This document shows, piece after piece, positions 35,801 to 42,545 of a DNA stretch of 64,000 bases (the stretch's first letter is position 1; each line of letters starts with the position of its first letter). The stretch is from contig CAYNZH010000003.1 in NCBI GenBank assembly GCA_964401685.1, forward strand, positions 24,012 through 88,011, read 5' to 3'. Under the pieces are notes generated by a model that saw nothing but the letters and a program-made list of their open reading frames with translations, was not told the DNA's origin and made no database searches. This DNA is from DASRQK01 sp964401685 (lineage in GTDB: Bacteria; Bacteroidota; Bacteroidia; Sphingobacteriales; Sphingobacteriaceae). The translations under genes and the position numbers were made by a program.

Positions 35801-35813
35801 TGTTGCTATCCAT
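32802..35813 (-). CDS. actB: Alternative complex III iron-sulfur subunit ActB (molybdopterin-oxidoreductase-like plus ferredoxin domain)
   Basis: This 1003-residue protein carries a Tat signal (RRDFLKALGF, from residue 49) whose hydrophobic part ends in a lipobox-like LAAC (Cys68). It is therefore likely exported folded and lipid anchored. The large ActB1 part (about 75-730) resembles the molybdopterin oxidoreductase catalytic subunit but is known in ACIII to lack the molybdenum cofactor. The C-terminal ActB2 part (about 740-1000) binds four Fe-S clusters. Its Cys motifs are CTGCGACVVAC, CQHCSHAPCETVC, CFGTRYCANNC, CSMC and ACSAVCP. It passes electrons toward ActA haems. It follows actA by 47 bases. 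Confidence 0.95.
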   Translation of the reverse strand: MDSNKKYWKGLEELKQTPAFVEKKKGEFAESIPVENVLNEAGLSTKTPRRDFLKALGFGVGAVSLAACSRPVHKAVPYLIKPEEITPGIPNFYASSFNGQSVLVRTREGRPILLEPNPSAEGMNNGTDAQTQAAILDLYDTAKVQNPVLNGADVEWSVLDSHVKGVLAAAVAAGKGIRLISSSIHSPSTLAVIDQFKAKYPTTELVQVDAVSYSGIIKANENSFGRAVIPTYRFDRADIIVSVGADFLGTWIAGAAHTQQYSSNRDYKSLDQKKMSRHVQFETGLSMTGTNADVRIAIKPSEEGPLLISLYNELTGGSMSGGLSGNQKAQAALKLVAQELRNANGRALLVAGSNDVSVQTLVNAINNSLNSYGNTIDLDNPCKLYQGDDEAFSRFLSDAKRGAVDVALFLNANPLYDYFDAKSVEEALNQVGFKLSFSERADETASLLDAIAPNHNFLESWGDAEAYEGYYTIVQPTINPIYNTRQAEHSLLTWMDSDIDYYTYVKRNWEENLLAGSAKDWTAVLQTGFERKSARPASSGGFNSSSLSAVASKIAANSRELEADLQIHLYQSVAMRDGKYGNNAYLQELPDPVSKVTWDNYAAINPSFAESLGLGENDLVEVTAANGQKVTLPLLMQPGQAYGTISVAVGYGRTKAGKAGNDVGKNVYPFARFVDNTVNYYTTGQISKARGSYELAQTQTHHTIEGRNIVRETTFAKYQEDPGHNSGRFIDDHKTYDLWNKYEQPGHKWVMAIDLNACTGCGACVVACNVENNIPVVGRDEVRRRREMHWIRIDRYYSIHQDGKSYTEESDIKRLDDLEDVTVVHQPMLCQHCSHAPCETVCPVLATVHSSEGLNHMAYNRCFGTRYCANNCPYKVRRFNWFNYWNDSRFDNYLNNEFSQLVLNPDVTSRSRGVMEKCSMCIQRIQAGKLEAKMANRQVRDGDIKTACSAVCPANAIVFGDANDPNSEVGKALRNERVYYVLEEINTQPGIGYMTKVRNSFEA

Positions 35814-35860
35814 TTAAGCTTTATATATTAAAAATTGCGTATTCCTATGAATATAACTTA

Positions 35861-37159
35861 TTAATAGTGGCATTTTCCACATTCCAGACCACCGATCATT
35901 GCAGCAGTCATTTTCTCACCTTTTTTCAATTTCTCGTGCGCATCGATCAGACGGTCGTAGTAGGCGTTATCCGTATTGACCTCGGTTTCGATATGGCAAT
36001 CCACGCACCAGGCCATGGTCAATGGCGAGTACTGATAAACTTCCTCCATGGTCTCGACCGGTCCATGACAGGTCTGGCATTCAACACCAGCAATAACAAC
36101 GTGCTGCGAGTGGTTGAAATAGGCAAAATCAGGAAGGTTGTGAATTCTCACCCATTCTATGGGGCGCGGATTATCACCGTATTCGCCGGTAGCGGGATCG
36201 TAATCCAGGGCTCTGTATATCTTGGCAATCTCTGGAGATGTTTCCCCACCGTATTGTTCACTGCCGGTGATTCCTGTGTGGCAATTCATACAGATATTGG
36301 CCGCTGGAATGGATGCGTTCTTGGATTTAAACGCACCGCCGTGACAGTACTGACATTCGATCTGATTGACTCCGGAGTGCAGCTGATGGGAAAACTTAAT
36401 AGGCTGGACAGGCATGTACCCTTCGTGCACACCGATATTCCACATTCCCTTCCAACCCGCAGAACCAAGTAACACGACCAGTAGCAATACGGTGAAAAAC
36501 ACAAGTTTCTTGTTTTTTGTCAACTGTCGTACTGCTTTCCAGTATTTTTTACCTACTGGGCTTGCTCCCTTATATTCAGGAATAAGGTTTTCGTTCTCTT
36601 CCATCACGCGCTCGAGCGTCTTCAAAACTCGGTTGAGGATAAAGACAACCCCGATGGCGACCAATACGATCAAAACTAAAACCAGAATTTTAAGGCCATT
36701 GGCATCGCTGCTGCCGCCTGCACCGCCACCACCACTTCCATCACCGGCACCGCCACCTGTCGCAGCAGCAGAAGCAAGACGTTCTTCTTCAACCTCGACA
36801 TAGGTGATAATGTTTCGGATGTCGTCGTCTGACAACTGAGGAAATGCGGTCATTACCAAGCCATTCCACTCTTCAAAGAGGCTTACCGCAGTAGGGTCGC
36901 CCGAAGCAATCATTGCCTGGGAATTTTTAATCCAGCGGAGCAACCATTCCTCTTCATAGCGCTCAGACATTCCTTTCAACTCAGGACCAATTCTTTTCCC
37001 TTGGACCAAGTGACAAGACGTACAATTCGCTTTAAACAGGGCTTCACCAGCCTTTGCGTCTTCCTGTGCATAGACACTGGATGAAACCGCAACCATTAAT
37101 CCTACCAAAAACAACATCGACTTGGCAAGCTTTCCAAAAACTAATGAGACATTTCTCAT
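35861..37159 (-). CDS. actA: Alternative complex III multihaem cytochrome ActA with extra N-terminal cytochrome c domain
   Basis: I start at ATG 37159 (MRNVSLVFGKL), which begins a signal peptide (to VYAQ, about 31); an earlier ATG at 37231 adds 24 unlikely residues. The 432-residue protein has six CxxCH motifs. One is in an N-terminal class I cytochrome c domain (C46-C49-H50, possible ligand Met103). Five are in the C-terminal pentahaem domain (H273, H294, H365, H389, H431). Between them are a Gly-rich linker (about 134-155) and two membrane helices (about 157-177, 219-235). The R. marinus ActA is pentahaem without the N-terminal domain. It is the first gene of the respiratory operon. Confidence 0.94.
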   Translation of the reverse strand: MRNVSLVFGKLAKSMLFLVGLMVAVSSSVYAQEDAKAGEALFKANCTSCHLVQGKRIGPELKGMSERYEEEWLLRWIKNSQAMIASGDPTAVSLFEEWNGLVMTAFPQLSDDDIRNIITYVEVEEERLASAAATGGGAGDGSGGGGAGGSSDANGLKILVLVLIVLVAIGVVFILNRVLKTLERVMEENENLIPEYKGASPVGKKYWKAVRQLTKNKKLVFFTVLLLVVLLGSAGWKGMWNIGVHEGYMPVQPIKFSHQLHSGVNQIECQYCHGGAFKSKNASIPAANICMNCHTGITGSEQYGGETSPEIAKIYRALDYDPATGEYGDNPRPIEWVRIHNLPDFAYFNHSQHVVIAGVECQTCHGPVETMEEVYQYSPLTMAWCVDCHIETEVNTDNAYYDRLIDAHEKLKKGEKMTAAMIGGLECGKCHY

Positions 37160-37454
37160 ATTGAGCACTTTAATACAATTTATTATGAATGTAACAATTT
37201 GGATCTCACTTCTATACATTATTCCCCCCACTTCACAGTCGCAAAAGTATGATTAATTAAGCAATCCTTGACATTTTGGTGACCTAATTTACTAATTTAT
37301 AATCGTTCTAAATTGACTAAAAACTGTCCCTATACTGTGTATTCAAAGATTTACCCGATCAACTGATTTATCACGCCTTGCTAAGGATTTGCAAATTAAA
37401 AATTATTTGCATATATTGATTATCAAATCGCAAGCAGCTAAAAATACGGTAATT
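37160..37454. other. Divergent intergenic region between actA and msrB (295 bases)
   Basis: This is the largest non-coding gap in the window. Its left part holds the likely actA promoter and leader. The right part is AT-rich and contains a small palindrome, ATTTGCAAAT, near 37388-37397 and a second ATTTGCA about 15 bases on. No clear -33/-7 pair for msrB, no terminator and no RNA gene were seen. Confidence 0.6.
37242..37249 (-). promoter_or_regulatory. -7 element of the actA (respiratory operon) promoter
   Basis: The minus strand reads TACTTTTG here, an exact TAnnTTTG. No good -33 TTTG is found at the usual spacing, so the call is tentative. The predicted start near 37235 gives a leader of about 75 bases to the chosen actA ATG. 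No comparable site was found between the later act/cta genes. Confidence 0.4.
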
Positions 37455-37823
37455 ATGGATAAAAACAAATTTAATACGCTAACTCCCGAGGAAGAATATG
37501 TGATCTTGCATAAGGGTACGGAGCGGCCGTTCACAGGTGAACTCCTGAACAATGAGGAATCGGGGATTTATGTTTGTCGCAGGTGCGAGGCACCGCTCTA
37601 TCGGTCCGAAGACAAATTCGATGCACATTGCGGGTGGCCCAGCTTTGACGATGAGATCGAAGGTGCGGTGAAAAGAGTGCCGGATGCCGATGGCAGACGG
37701 ACCGAAATTGTTTGCACGAACTGCGGAGGGCACCTAGGGCATGTCTTTCTGAATGAGAGATTTACCGAGAAGAACACACGTCACTGCGTCAACTCAATCT
37801 CCATGAAATTTGTCCGGAAATAA
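37455..37823 (+). CDS. msrB: Peptide-methionine (R)-S-oxide reductase
   Basis: I start at ATG 37455 (MDKNKFNTLTPEEEYVI), giving 122 residues, a single-domain MsrB; the frame is open further upstream but the extra part is AT-rich leader. The structural zinc ligands are Cys41, Cys44, Cys87 and Cys90 (CRRC, CTNC). Cys59 in HCGWPSF is the likely resolving Cys and Cys111 in RHCVNS the catalytic Cys. It repairs methionine-R-sulfoxide in proteins. No signal peptide, so cytosolic. It is monocistronic with a shared terminator downstream. Confidence 0.95.
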   Translation: MDKNKFNTLTPEEEYVILHKGTERPFTGELLNNEESGIYVCRRCEAPLYRSEDKFDAHCGWPSFDDEIEGAVKRVPDADGRRTEIVCTNCGGHLGHVFLNERFTEKNTRHCVNSISMKFVRK

Positions 37824-37824
37824 A

Positions 37825-37855
37825 AAATCCAGGGAGCTTTGGGCTTCCTGGATTT
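37825..37855. terminator. Bidirectional terminator between msrB and pnp
   Basis: A long hairpin: AAATCCAGG (37825-37833) pairs with CCTGGATTT (37847-37855), extended inward by four more pairs including one G-T, leaving a 5-base loop. A-rich sequence on the left and T-rich on the right let it serve both convergent genes. Confidence 0.75.
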
Positions 37856-37878
37856 ATCACATTTCTGCGTGTTAATTC

Positions 37879-40005
37879 TTAGTTCTTCTCTGGTCTTGGG
37901 AGAAGGGCTTTACGTGAAAGCTTCAGCTTTCCTTGCTTATCTATATCCATCAACTTGACTTTGACCATTTCGCCGACTTCGAAAATTCCGTCCATGGTTT
38001 CATGTCTTTGCCAATCGATTTCCGAGATATGCAGCAACCCGTCTTTGCCTGGAATAACCTCGATAAAGGCACCGAATGGCATGATAGATTTTACTTTCCC
38101 TTCGTAAATTTCGCCGACTTCAGGCTTAGCCGCAATCGCTTTGATTCGTCCGACTGCTCCGTCAATCGCGGCTTTATTATCTGCGAAGACCTGCACTATA
38201 CCTTTGTTGTCCACTTCTTCGATAGAGATGTTTGCACCAGTCTCTCGCTGCATCTCCTGAATGATCTTGCCTCCTGGTCCGATCACCGCGCCAATAAACT
38301 CCTTATCAATACTGAAGCTCACTATCCTTGGTGCATGCGGTTTATAGTCCTCACGTGGAGCACTCAGCGTTTTGTTCATTTCACCCAAGATGTGCAACCG
38401 GGCTTCTTTCGCCTGATCCAGAGCCTGAACTAAAACCTCCCATTTCAAGCCATTGATCTTTAAATCCATTTGGCATGCAACGATTCCGTTCTTTGTGCCT
38501 GTGACTTTAAAGTCCATGTCTCCCAAATGATCTTCATCCCCGAGAATATCGCTCAAAACGGCGTATTCACCAGTTTCCTGATTGGTGATCAGTCCCATTG
38601 CAATACCTGAAACAGGCTCTTTAAGCTTGATCCCCGCATCCATCAGCGCTAGTGACCCGGCGCAAACCGTAGCCATCGACGATGAACCGTTGGATTCTAA
38701 TATATCCGAGACAACACGAATGGTATACGGATTTTCATCGCCTTCAGGCAGCATTCCACGAAGGGATCGCATCGCCAGGTTTCCGTGACCGACTTCCCTA
38801 CGTCCAGGACCTCTGTTCGGACGAACTTCTCCTGTTGAGAAACCTGGGAAATTGTAGTGAAGTAAAAACTTATTATAACCATGAAAAAACGCCCCATCAA
38901 TCATTTGCTCATCATCCTTCGCGCCTAAAGTTACCGATGTCAGAGATTGCGTTTCTCCCCGGGTAAATACCGCGGATCCGTGAGCAGCTGGCAAATAATC
39001 AACTTCGCTCCAAATCGGACGAACTTCTCTCGAATCGCGACCATCCAAGCGTTTGCCTTCTTTCAGAATCAAGTTTCTGATTGCATCATATTGTACATCG
39101 TGGAAGTATTTTTTGAAGAGAAATGCAGTGTCTTCATCTATATCCTCACCTAAAGTCTCCAAAATGCTGTTTGCAATCTCATCGAACTGTTCGTGACGCT
39201 GGTGCTTCGGAAGAGATGATTTGGCCACCTCGTAAACACGGTCATACGCTGCCGAAAAAATCTGCTCCCGAAGTTCAGGATTGCTAGGCTCATGGCTGTA
39301 TGTTCTCTTCTCTGTTTTACCGGCTAAGCGCGCAAGTTCTACCTGGGCAGCTACTTGTACCTTGATCGCCTCTTTTGCAAATGCAATCGCCTCAACCATC
39401 TCTTCCTCTGAGATCTCCTTGGCTTCGCCTTCGACCATCACAATATCCTCGGCGGTACCCGCTACGAGAAATTCCAATGTAGCACGCTCGAGTTCGTCTC
39501 TTTTGGGATTGATTATCAGTTGTCCATCCACTTTTGCAACTCTGACCTCAGAAATAGGTCCATTGAAAGGAATGTCTGAAACAGCAATAGCTGCAGAAGC
39601 GGCCAATCCAGCGAGAGAGTCCGGCATAATATCTTTGTCCGAAGAAATCAGCGAAACCATCACCTGGGTATCCGCATGATAATCATCAGGGAACATAGGT
39701 CTCAACGCCCTGTCAATGAGCCTGCTGATCAAAATCTCATAATCGGACAAACGGGCCTCACGCCTCAAAAAACCGCCTGGAATACGCCCAGCGGCTGCAT
39801 ATTTCTCCTGATAATCGACTGACAAAGGCAGAAAATCTACCCCGGCTTTCGGCTCCTGCGAAGACACTACTGTAGCAAGTAACATCGTGTTCCCCTGCTT
39901 TAAAACGACAGAACCGTCAGCCTGTTTGGCTAATTTTCCTGTTGAAATCTCGATCTCACGGCCCTGGCCCAGATCGATGGTGGTTTTGAATTCTTTATAA
40001 CTCAT
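37879..40005 (-). CDS. pnp: Polyribonucleotide nucleotidyltransferase (PNPase)
   Basis: This phosphorolytic 3'-5' exoribonuclease is 708 residues from ATG 40005 (MSYKEFKTTIDLG). In-frame upstream ATGs add up to nine unlikely residues. Two RNase PH domains are seen (GKLAKQADGSVVLKQGNTMLL onward, described from its start, and FTRGETQSLTSVTLG), separated by a helical domain. The second domain includes SNGSSSMATVCAGSLALMDAG. A KH domain (IGAVIGPGGKIIQEM) and an S1 domain (GEIYEGKVKSIMPFGAFIEV to LKLSRKAL) follow at the C-terminus. It lies downstream of rpsO with a terminator between, the usual rpsO-pnp order. Confidence 0.97.
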   Translation of the reverse strand: MSYKEFKTTIDLGQGREIEISTGKLAKQADGSVVLKQGNTMLLATVVSSQEPKAGVDFLPLSVDYQEKYAAAGRIPGGFLRREARLSDYEILISRLIDRALRPMFPDDYHADTQVMVSLISSDKDIMPDSLAGLAASAAIAVSDIPFNGPISEVRVAKVDGQLIINPKRDELERATLEFLVAGTAEDIVMVEGEAKEISEEEMVEAIAFAKEAIKVQVAAQVELARLAGKTEKRTYSHEPSNPELREQIFSAAYDRVYEVAKSSLPKHQRHEQFDEIANSILETLGEDIDEDTAFLFKKYFHDVQYDAIRNLILKEGKRLDGRDSREVRPIWSEVDYLPAAHGSAVFTRGETQSLTSVTLGAKDDEQMIDGAFFHGYNKFLLHYNFPGFSTGEVRPNRGPGRREVGHGNLAMRSLRGMLPEGDENPYTIRVVSDILESNGSSSMATVCAGSLALMDAGIKLKEPVSGIAMGLITNQETGEYAVLSDILGDEDHLGDMDFKVTGTKNGIVACQMDLKINGLKWEVLVQALDQAKEARLHILGEMNKTLSAPREDYKPHAPRIVSFSIDKEFIGAVIGPGGKIIQEMQRETGANISIEEVDNKGIVQVFADNKAAIDGAVGRIKAIAAKPEVGEIYEGKVKSIMPFGAFIEVIPGKDGLLHISEIDWQRHETMDGIFEVGEMVKVKLMDIDKQGKLKLSRKALLPRPEKN

Positions 40006-40081
40006 AGTAAATCCATTTGGCATGACTTGCATCTTTGTGACACGCCTATATTTAATAAAACTGTAATTTGCTGGAAAAAAT

Positions 40082-40115
40082 AAAAAGCCATCCCCATAAA
40101 ATGAGATGGCTTTTT
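40082..40115 (-). terminator. Terminator of rpsO
   Basis: AAAAAGCCATC (40082-40092) pairs perfectly with GATGGCTTTTT (40105-40115) over 11 bp with a 12-base loop. On the minus strand the stem is followed by a T tract. It lies 18 bases after the rpsO stop and ahead of pnp. Confidence 0.85.
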
Positions 40116-40133
40116 ATAAGTTCTACTTGAGCA

Positions 40134-40412
40134 TTACTTAATGATATCTCTCAAGCCCAACACCTTGATAATTGAACGATAGCGCTCTATATCCTTGTTG
40201 TACAGATAAGCTAACAGGGCACGACGCTTACCTACCAAAATCTGAAGGGCTCGCTGTGTTGAAAAATCTTTTCTGTTTTTTTTCAAATGCTCAGTCAAAT
40301 GAGCGATTCTTTTTGTGAACAAAGCCACCTGGCCTTCAGCAGAGCCAGTATTGGCTTCTGATCCAGCGAATTCTGCGAAAATATTCGCTTTGTACTCTTT
40401 ACTTAAATACAT
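40134..40412 (-). CDS. rpsO: 30S ribosomal protein S15
   Basis: The 92-residue protein matches S15: GSEANTGSAEGQVALFTKRIAHLTEHLKKNRKDF is the 16S rRNA-binding core (given here from its shorter pieces NTGSAEGQVALFT and HLTEHLKKNRKDF), then LVGKRRALLAYLYNKD. S15 nucleates the 30S platform. It has its own promoter and terminator, upstream of pnp as in many bacteria. Confidence 0.97.
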   Translation of the reverse strand: MYLSKEYKANIFAEFAGSEANTGSAEGQVALFTKRIAHLTEHLKKNRKDFSTQRALQILVGKRRALLAYLYNKDIERYRSIIKVLGLRDIIK

Positions 40413-40453
40413 TACTTGAATTATATTAAAGCGTTAATAAAATATATCGGGGG

Positions 40454-40461
40454 CAAAGATA
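40454..40461 (-). promoter_or_regulatory. -7 element of the rpsO promoter
   Basis: The minus strand reads TATCTTTG, a perfect Bacteroidota -7 element. The -33 region is T-rich (GGTTTAA) but lacks TTTG. The predicted start near 40447 gives a leader of about 35 bases. Confidence 0.5.
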
Positions 40462-40475
40462 GGTATAAAATCTCA

Positions 40476-41687
40476 TTAAACCTTTATATAGATACGATTT
40501 TTATCCAGAAAATATGCTATTGCCCAACATAGCGTAAGAAAGCAAAGTGCGTAGAAAAACGAGCCATATTCGGGAGGACCAGGGATTTTCGCACAAATTT
40601 CGGTGTAAAACCAACGCAAAGGCGTCGTATACTGTGGTGCTCCCTCCGCATTTTCACCGATTTGCCAGCGAAAGAGGGCAAGCAAACGCGGCAGCAAACC
40701 GCTCAGCACAAAGATAAAGAGGGGATTTTTTCCAAAAACATCAAAAAAACGTGTAAATCCGTTTTTTAGACTAAGCCCTTCAAGGTACCAAATCATTACA
40801 CCTATGGTCAACGCGGCCAATCCAGTGGTATAGAGAACATAAGAACTGGTCCATATTTTTTTGTTAATCGGAAATACCAAGCCCCAGGCCAAGCCGGCCA
40901 GCGCAAGAAGTGCCCCCAACACAAAAAGCCCGCTCAGCATGGTGTACAGCGTGGGTCGACCTTGATGAGCACTGGACCAAAGATTTCCTATCCTTCCTTT
41001 GTCACGTATGAAACGACCGATCAAGTACCCGAAAACCACCTGAATGATGGCAGGCAATGTACTGACCAGTCCTTCAGGCTCGAAGGGTATGCCCTCGCCC
41101 TTGTACATATGAGCTACGCCCAGGATTTGTGTGTCTACTGAAGTACCGAACCAGCCTTCCAAACTATAGGGATCTCCCTGGCCAAAAGCGATGCACAGCA
41201 CCCAGTAAAGCAAAAGAATGGTTCCAGACGCCCATAGAATGGACTTTCCCCTAAAGTAGTAAATCAGGATACTGGCGAAGAAATAGGCCAAGGCAATTCT
41301 TTGTAGAACACCTAGGATACGTATACCGCGCTCTGGATTAGCTGGATCTACCCAGGCTTTAAAGACTAGTTCGCTACCGCTCCATTGAATGAAAGGCCAC
41401 CAGTTCAGAAAGAGCCCAATCAGAAAGATGAGTAGCGTCCTCTTGACGACCTTGCGCCAAAAAAGCCCATCCCCTCCGGCGCGTAAACGTGGCATGACGA
41501 AGGCTAATGCATTTCCCACCGCAAAAAGAAAAAACGGAAAAACAAGGTCTGTTGGCGTCACGCCATGCCAGGGAACATGCTTGAGGGGCGGGAACATATA
41601 GGACCAGGATCCAGGATTGTTGACAAGAATCATGAGCGCAACCGTAGCACCCCGAAAAACGTCTAAGGAATAATATCTTTGGTTCAT
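40476..41687 (-). CDS. Membrane acyltransferase-like protein (HGSNAT/NagX family)
   Basis: The 403-residue protein has about ten membrane helices. The N-terminal signature YYSLDVFRGATVALMILVNN and PTDLVFPFFLFAVGNAL are those of the family that includes lysosomal heparan-alpha-glucosaminide N-acetyltransferase and bacterial NagX. VLQRIALAYFFASILIYY and IQVVFGYLIGRFI match too. Family members are thought to move acetyl groups across the membrane onto sugars, but bacterial substrates are mostly unproven. It ends before rpsO and lies 35 bases after the methyltransferase gene. No sugar-metabolism genes are adjacent except the distant GH3 enzyme. Confidence 0.85.
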   Translation of the reverse strand: MNQRYYSLDVFRGATVALMILVNNPGSWSYMFPPLKHVPWHGVTPTDLVFPFFLFAVGNALAFVMPRLRAGGDGLFWRKVVKRTLLIFLIGLFLNWWPFIQWSGSELVFKAWVDPANPERGIRILGVLQRIALAYFFASILIYYFRGKSILWASGTILLLYWVLCIAFGQGDPYSLEGWFGTSVDTQILGVAHMYKGEGIPFEPEGLVSTLPAIIQVVFGYLIGRFIRDKGRIGNLWSSAHQGRPTLYTMLSGLFVLGALLALAGLAWGLVFPINKKIWTSSYVLYTTGLAALTIGVMIWYLEGLSLKNGFTRFFDVFGKNPLFIFVLSGLLPRLLALFRWQIGENAEGAPQYTTPLRWFYTEICAKIPGPPEYGSFFYALCFLTLCWAIAYFLDKNRIYIKV

Positions 41688-41722
41688 GAGCTAAAGGTTA
41701 GCTGGTAAAGATATAAAAAAAA

Positions 41723-42490
41723 TCAACTTTCCAAAAGACTGCCAAGATACAGACGGGTAATGTAATTGAGGTGCACGACCCCATTCTCCTGATGAATGCT
41801 AAAAATACGCTCCAACGCACGCTTCATGGATGCAAAAACAGAAGATTCGGGGCCTGGCATAAAGGAATAGGATTGGGTGCGTCCCCACAGGGCATTAAAA
41901 TCTAGGATATCTGTATGCTCGAAGCATTTAAAAATCGGGACTACTGGCGCGAAAAACTCACGGATTTGCTCGGACCTCACGCGGTGCTGGTTATAGCGCT
42001 CGTATTCCGCAGCGAAAGAAACAATAAAATTCTCGTATGCAGCCTCAAAAGCGTGGCGCCTGGATCGTGTATTCCAAATAAGCGCTACCTTTGCCGAAGG
42101 CGCCGCTACATTCAAAAATGATCTCTTTGTTTTGGTCGGCTCGAACCAGTGAAAAGCCTGCGCCACGGTAAACAGCTGGATTTTCAAATTGCCTGGGAGC
42201 TCCAACTCTTCGGCGCTCCGACCAGAAAACTGTACATGCGGATGATGGGCCAGCCTCTTCTCGGCGAGTAAGCGCATGGCTGCATTTGGTTCGATCACCA
42301 AAAGGGGACAATTCCAGGAAAGCAATCCCTGAGTAAAAATACCTGTACCCGCTGCGACGTCCGCAACCCCGGACACTTCTGTGATCTCCGACTGTGCATA
42401 AAGATAGTTGTAAAGCTCCAAAGGATATTGGGGCCGAAATCTGTCGTAAATTTCAGCTCTGTCGGAAAACCTTTGGATACTTTTTTTCAC
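41723..42490 (-). CDS. Class I SAM-dependent methyltransferase
   Basis: This 255-residue protein has a Rossmann-like methyltransferase fold. Motif I is VADVAAGTGIFTQGL (near 42-56), then the acidic end of strand 2 in VIEPNAAMRLLAE, and the QAFHWFEPTKT motif (near 110-120). The AQAFHWF motif is seen in UbiE/Coq5-like and trans-aconitate methyltransferase-like proteins. Substrate cannot be told. It follows sprA by 55 bases and may be cotranscribed. Confidence 0.88.
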   Translation of the reverse strand: MKKSIQRFSDRAEIYDRFRPQYPLELYNYLYAQSEITEVSGVADVAAGTGIFTQGLLSWNCPLLVIEPNAAMRLLAEKRLAHHPHVQFSGRSAEELELPGNLKIQLFTVAQAFHWFEPTKTKRSFLNVAAPSAKVALIWNTRSRRHAFEAAYENFIVSFAAEYERYNQHRVRSEQIREFFAPVVPIFKCFEHTDILDFNALWGRTQSYSFMPGPESSVFASMKRALERIFSIHQENGVVHLNYITRLYLGSLLES

Positions 42491-42545
42491 ATTGTCAGCT
42501 CTGTTTCGCAGGTCAATTTACAAATTAAAATTAAAATTACAAAAT

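Noticed and set aside
35867..36472. 201-residue forward frame opposite actA
   Set aside because: It is the antisense of the pentahaem domain, which is well supported by five CxxCH motifs.
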